DNA of 64,000 nucleotides from Telopea speciosissima (taxonomy: Eukaryota > Streptophyta > Magnoliopsida > Proteales > Proteaceae), in NCBI RefSeq assembly GCF_018873765.1, contig NC_057924.1, positions 558,001 through 622,000 of the forward strand, read 5' to 3'. Below the pieces are notes generated by a model that saw only the letters and a program-made list of their open reading frames with translations, was not told the origin of the DNA and made no database searches. Below, one piece after another: positions 61,610-64,000 of the stretch; the first letter of the stretch is position 1, and each line of letters begins with the position of its first letter. A program made the translations under genes and the position numbers.

Positions 61610-62680
61610 GTGTCCAAACCAGTTTCTTCCCAAAACTTACCCAAAAGTCAGTATGTCCTCAAACAAGCTTATCAAGACATTTTTGCCCTTGATGATCAGT
61701 TCACCAAAGGTTGCAACACTCCTGTGGAAATAGCTCGAAGGGCTTTTTTCAAAGGTTGGGATTTCTATTCCCCAAACAGTTCAAAAGGTCAAGAGTTCTA
61801 TGAGTTCATCCTCGTTGATACAGATTCCATCCGTATCAAACAAAATTTCGACAAAAATGAACCAAACTTGGTTACCCATACTTCAGTAACCATTTTACAA
61901 ATTATCAGTTCCAAGGATTGGGGTACACATCCCCTCTCTACAAAAAGATTATCTCAAAACTACCAGCCCCAGGAATATCACTATTTTGACTACATGGATG
62001 CTTGGCACCATGCTTTCCTGTTCCAAAATAGTAAGAACCAACATTCCTGGTTCTTTTGTTTCGACTTCAAGTTCTCAAGCCCAATTCCAAATTGGTTCCC
62101 TCGTTGGTGGGCCGCCTATGGGCCAATTAATGACATCCTGCCGGATCAAGTGTTCGATGCTCTAAGCATTTTTTGCTAGCACACCGAACAAGTCCCTGAA
62201 CAGCCAGATCTCCTAATATTCTTCATCCATTGCCATCTGGCGTGGATCATATATTGGGAATATACAATTGGACAATCTGAAGGCCCCGGTTGCTCTATCC
62301 CTTTTCTAGTAAGAAACTTCAGAGTCAAATGGTGGGACAAGTGTGATCTAAAAAGGTGCACCCCTGAGGCCCTTATCCAATCCCTCACAAAAGCTAAACC
62401 TCAAGTGGCCCTCACTGAAGGATCGGACAAGTCCAGTAACAGTAGATGCCTCAAGCTAAAAGCCAAACAAGCAGAGATCGAGGCCTAGCTGGCTGCCCTC
62501 GATACTGAAGAAGAAAAAGAAGAAACCAGCTCAAGTGTTGGGTCCATTGACCCCCACCTTCATGAAGGCCAATATGCTCAAGACCCAGATGATGGGCTGG
62601 ACCTTACCAGTCAACAACTCTCTTCAACAAGGTCCACCAGAAGGTCCATGAGCCAAACTTCCAGAAAAGTGGGCCGTTAA
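61610..62680 (+). pseudogene. Viral C-terminal extension of unknown function
   Basis: The same frame continues past 61580 with aromatic-rich sequence (RRAFFKGWDFYSPNSSKGQE, FYEFILVDTDS, NWFPRWWAAYGPINDILP), interrupted by TAGs at 62177 and 62486 and ending at TAA 62678. This type of Trp-rich protein accompanies caulimovirid-like elements in many plant genomes; I know no function for it. It may be a separate ORF in the intact virus. Confidence 0.55.
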
Positions 62681-63121
62681 GCCCATGGGTTAGTCTCCAA
62701 ACCCTGATTTTGGAGAATCGTCAGCCATGACGACATCATAAGAATGGCTCAGCAACTGACACGTGGCTGTATCAAAAGTAGTGTCCCAGTCACTATCTTT
62801 GGTCCTAGATAGTCAAGCCACCACTGGGTCCATTCTAATACAGTGAACCATCTAAACCAAACCAATGAGGAAAACAGTGTTTCGACACGTGGAATGCCTC
62901 GGTGTGGTTTTTGAAGCATCTTCTCAAAGATTCCAAGTTCTACCGACAAAGTGGTGAATAGTAAAATTAACCTTTTACTGTAGCACTACGGACCAATACT
63001 ACTTTCGGCGCCTCTACCTCCAAAGTCAAGACTCTGGGCCCACGCCCACATGCTTCTACGCTCTGCCAAAGATTCCTTCAAGATAAGGTTTGCTTTCGGT
63101 GGAAAAGTAAAGCCTCCAAAG

Positions 63122-63130
63122 CTCTATAAG
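63122..63130 (+). promoter_or_regulatory. Candidate viral pregenomic RNA TATA box
   Basis: CTCTATAAG is followed by ACCCTTCGTCTTCTCC and a GAGAGGA-type pyrimidine/purine-rich start region, an arrangement like that around the start site of caulimovirus full-length transcripts. A TGACG motif occurs upstream near 62728. The primer site lies about 600 bases downstream, a normal leader distance. Confidence 0.55.
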
Positions 63131-63260
63131 ACCCTTCGTCTTCTCCAAAAGAAAGAGGAGAATCTCTGGGGAGGAAATCAGAAGCAAGCAGCACTGCTGT
63201 AGCTCAGCTCTTCAAAGATTCGTACATCGAGTGTTACTCAAATAGTTTTAATTTTATTTT

Positions 63261-63485
63261 CTTCAAGTGTAACTTCAAGTGTATTTCATCAAGTGTTCTT
63301 CAAGCTGCAACTAAGTTTCATCAAGTGTTCGTCAAGTCTGTAACTGCAAGTTTAAGCCTTTATCTCAGGCTTCAAGTTTCCTTCAAGTAAACCCGTAAGT
63401 GAATAGTTTTCTTCAAGCTTTCTTCAAGAGTCCTGTATATCAAGAGTGTAATTCAAATTCTCCAAGTAATATAAAACTCAAGATT
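63261..63485 (+). repeat. TCAAG-rich leader
   Basis: The pentamer TCAAG, often as TTCAAGTGT or ATCAAGTGT, occurs about a dozen times in 225 bases between the viral TATA box and the primer site. Spacing is irregular (roughly 12-25 bases). No coding sequence is present. Confidence 0.7.
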
Positions 63486-63721
63486 TTATTTCTCTTTTAT
63501 CTTTAAAAATTTGGCCGGCTCAGCCGCCTTGCACGCAGAAGGCTACCTGCAAAACGGTAGACGGTCGAGGTTACCCCTCCGAGTGCCGCGACCGGTCTAG
63601 TATGGACTGCAGCACCTGCTAAGCACACACAAGTTTTTATTTTTCGCTGACCTATTCAAGTTTTCACTTGCATATTTACTTTCATTACTGCATATTTTAT
63701 TTGGTATCCTGAGATTCCTAC

Positions 63722-63734
63722 TGGTATCAGAGCC
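63722..63734 (+). promoter_or_regulatory. Viral tRNA-Met primer-binding site
   Basis: TGGTATCAGAGCC is the sequence caulimovirids use to prime reverse transcription with tRNA-Met. It lies to the right of the coding block. In a circular genome that is just upstream of the leader and movement protein. Confidence 0.8.
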
Positions 63735-64000
63735 AAACTTCTATTTAGGCTACCCTTAGTTTTAAGTTCCTCTCTCTTCTAATATAAGTGATAAACTTTA
63801 AACATCACACATGTTTTGTATATACATATATATAAAAATATAATAAGTGATAATATATTTTATTATAGTGTTTTTTTATATAAAATTGATAATTTTCTTC
63901 CCGGCCCAACCCAACCCAGACTATGAATCCCCCTTCTCCCTCCGTTCAATTAGGATTAGCTCGGCCCGACCCTGAGGGCCGGTCAGGGTTGAATTTTTCA
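63735..64000. other. Right flank of the viral sequence
   Basis: After a short CT-rich stretch the sequence becomes TA-rich (63805-63895), then CCCGGCCCAACCCAACCC and GGCCCGACCCTGAGGGCC repeats, similar in kind to the left flank at 55490-55670 though not an obvious duplicate. The right viral end is probably between 63735 and 63805. Confidence 0.4.

Larger units (their letters stand above)
55910..63734 (+). mobile_element. Endogenous caulimovirid (petuvirus-like), decayed
   Basis: Movement protein, coat protein region, aspartic protease, reverse transcriptase/RNase H and a C-terminal extension follow one another from 55910 to 62680 in the same reading frame, except 59955-60185. This resembles the single long ORF of petuviruses, though another caulimovirid genus is possible. 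After the ORF come a roughly 1 kb non-coding region with a TATA box (63122) and a tRNA-Met primer site (63722). No LTR pair, no integrase and no primer site on the left were found. In-frame stops at 56726, 57119, 58322, 59366, 61580, 62177 and 62486 and two frame changes show the copy cannot make an intact polyprotein; one or two of these stops could instead be natural ORF ends. Confidence 0.87.

Noticed and set aside
55910..63734. LTR retrotransposon interpretation of the RT-bearing block
   Set aside because: No LTR pair, integrase or left-side primer site; a movement protein precedes the coat region and the primer site lies to the right, as in caulimovirids.

Overview
The window is nuclear DNA of a flowering plant, probably a eudicot. 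Genes are split by GT-AG introns, coding exons match plant families (actin-related protein 8, a Sec14/nodulin-type lipid-transfer protein, a SixA-like histidine phosphatase, a UBC8/28-type E2), and the space between and inside genes is filled with plant transposable elements, an Au-SINE, an endogenous caulimovirid and a scrap of plastid DNA. The species cannot be named from the sequence. I reconstructed gene models by hand from splice sites, reading phase and family similarity.

Layout. 1-955: unresolved sequence ahead of the first recognisable exon. 956-4885 (+): last four exons of ARP8; the final intron holds RTE-type LINE debris. 5103-13600: intergenic, with a TIR element, two local duplications, a tRNA-derived SINE fragment and a 2.2 kb hAT-like element with an exact 8-bp target-site duplication (TSD). 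13610-14030: another RTE fragment. 14369-24117 (-): SFH-type Sec14/PITP gene, 13 coding exons, about 616 codons, with a MITE, an LTR copy and an rps8-containing plastid fragment in its introns. 24240-31100: intergenic, with inverted-repeat elements and a second hAT-like element. 31102-36569 (+): SixA-like phosphatase, five exons, 232 codons, probable plastid transit peptide. 37641-40341: a TIR element with long terminal repeats carrying a bHLH147/148-like gene copy that has lost its start codon, plus a piece of a second gene; it resembles a Pack-MULE. 41946-53952 (-): intact 148-residue ubiquitin-conjugating enzyme whose first coding intron is 7.7 kb. 55910-63734 (+): decayed caulimovirid (petuvirus-like) sequence.

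The most instructive region is intron 1 of the E2 gene. Target-site duplications read directly give a four-insertion history: a + strand LTR element (TSD ATCAC) was hit in its 5' LTR by a related - strand LTR element (TSD GAATC), which was hit in its internal region by a third family now reduced to a solo LTR (TSD GAAGG) and in its own 5' LTR by a 483-bp hAT-like MITE (TSD ATGGATAC). The two related LTR elements have tRNA-Met primer sites but show no gag, protease or RT; they share only a small open reading frame of unrecognised type. The host gene still encodes a complete enzyme.

The host genes look like independent housekeeping genes, not a pathway. The virus-derived block reads almost entirely in one frame, from movement protein through coat, protease, RT/RNase H to a C-terminal extension, broken by several stops and two frame changes. 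It is followed by a promoter-like region and a primer-binding site, the order expected of a cut circular or tandem caulimovirid genome and not of an LTR retrotransposon.
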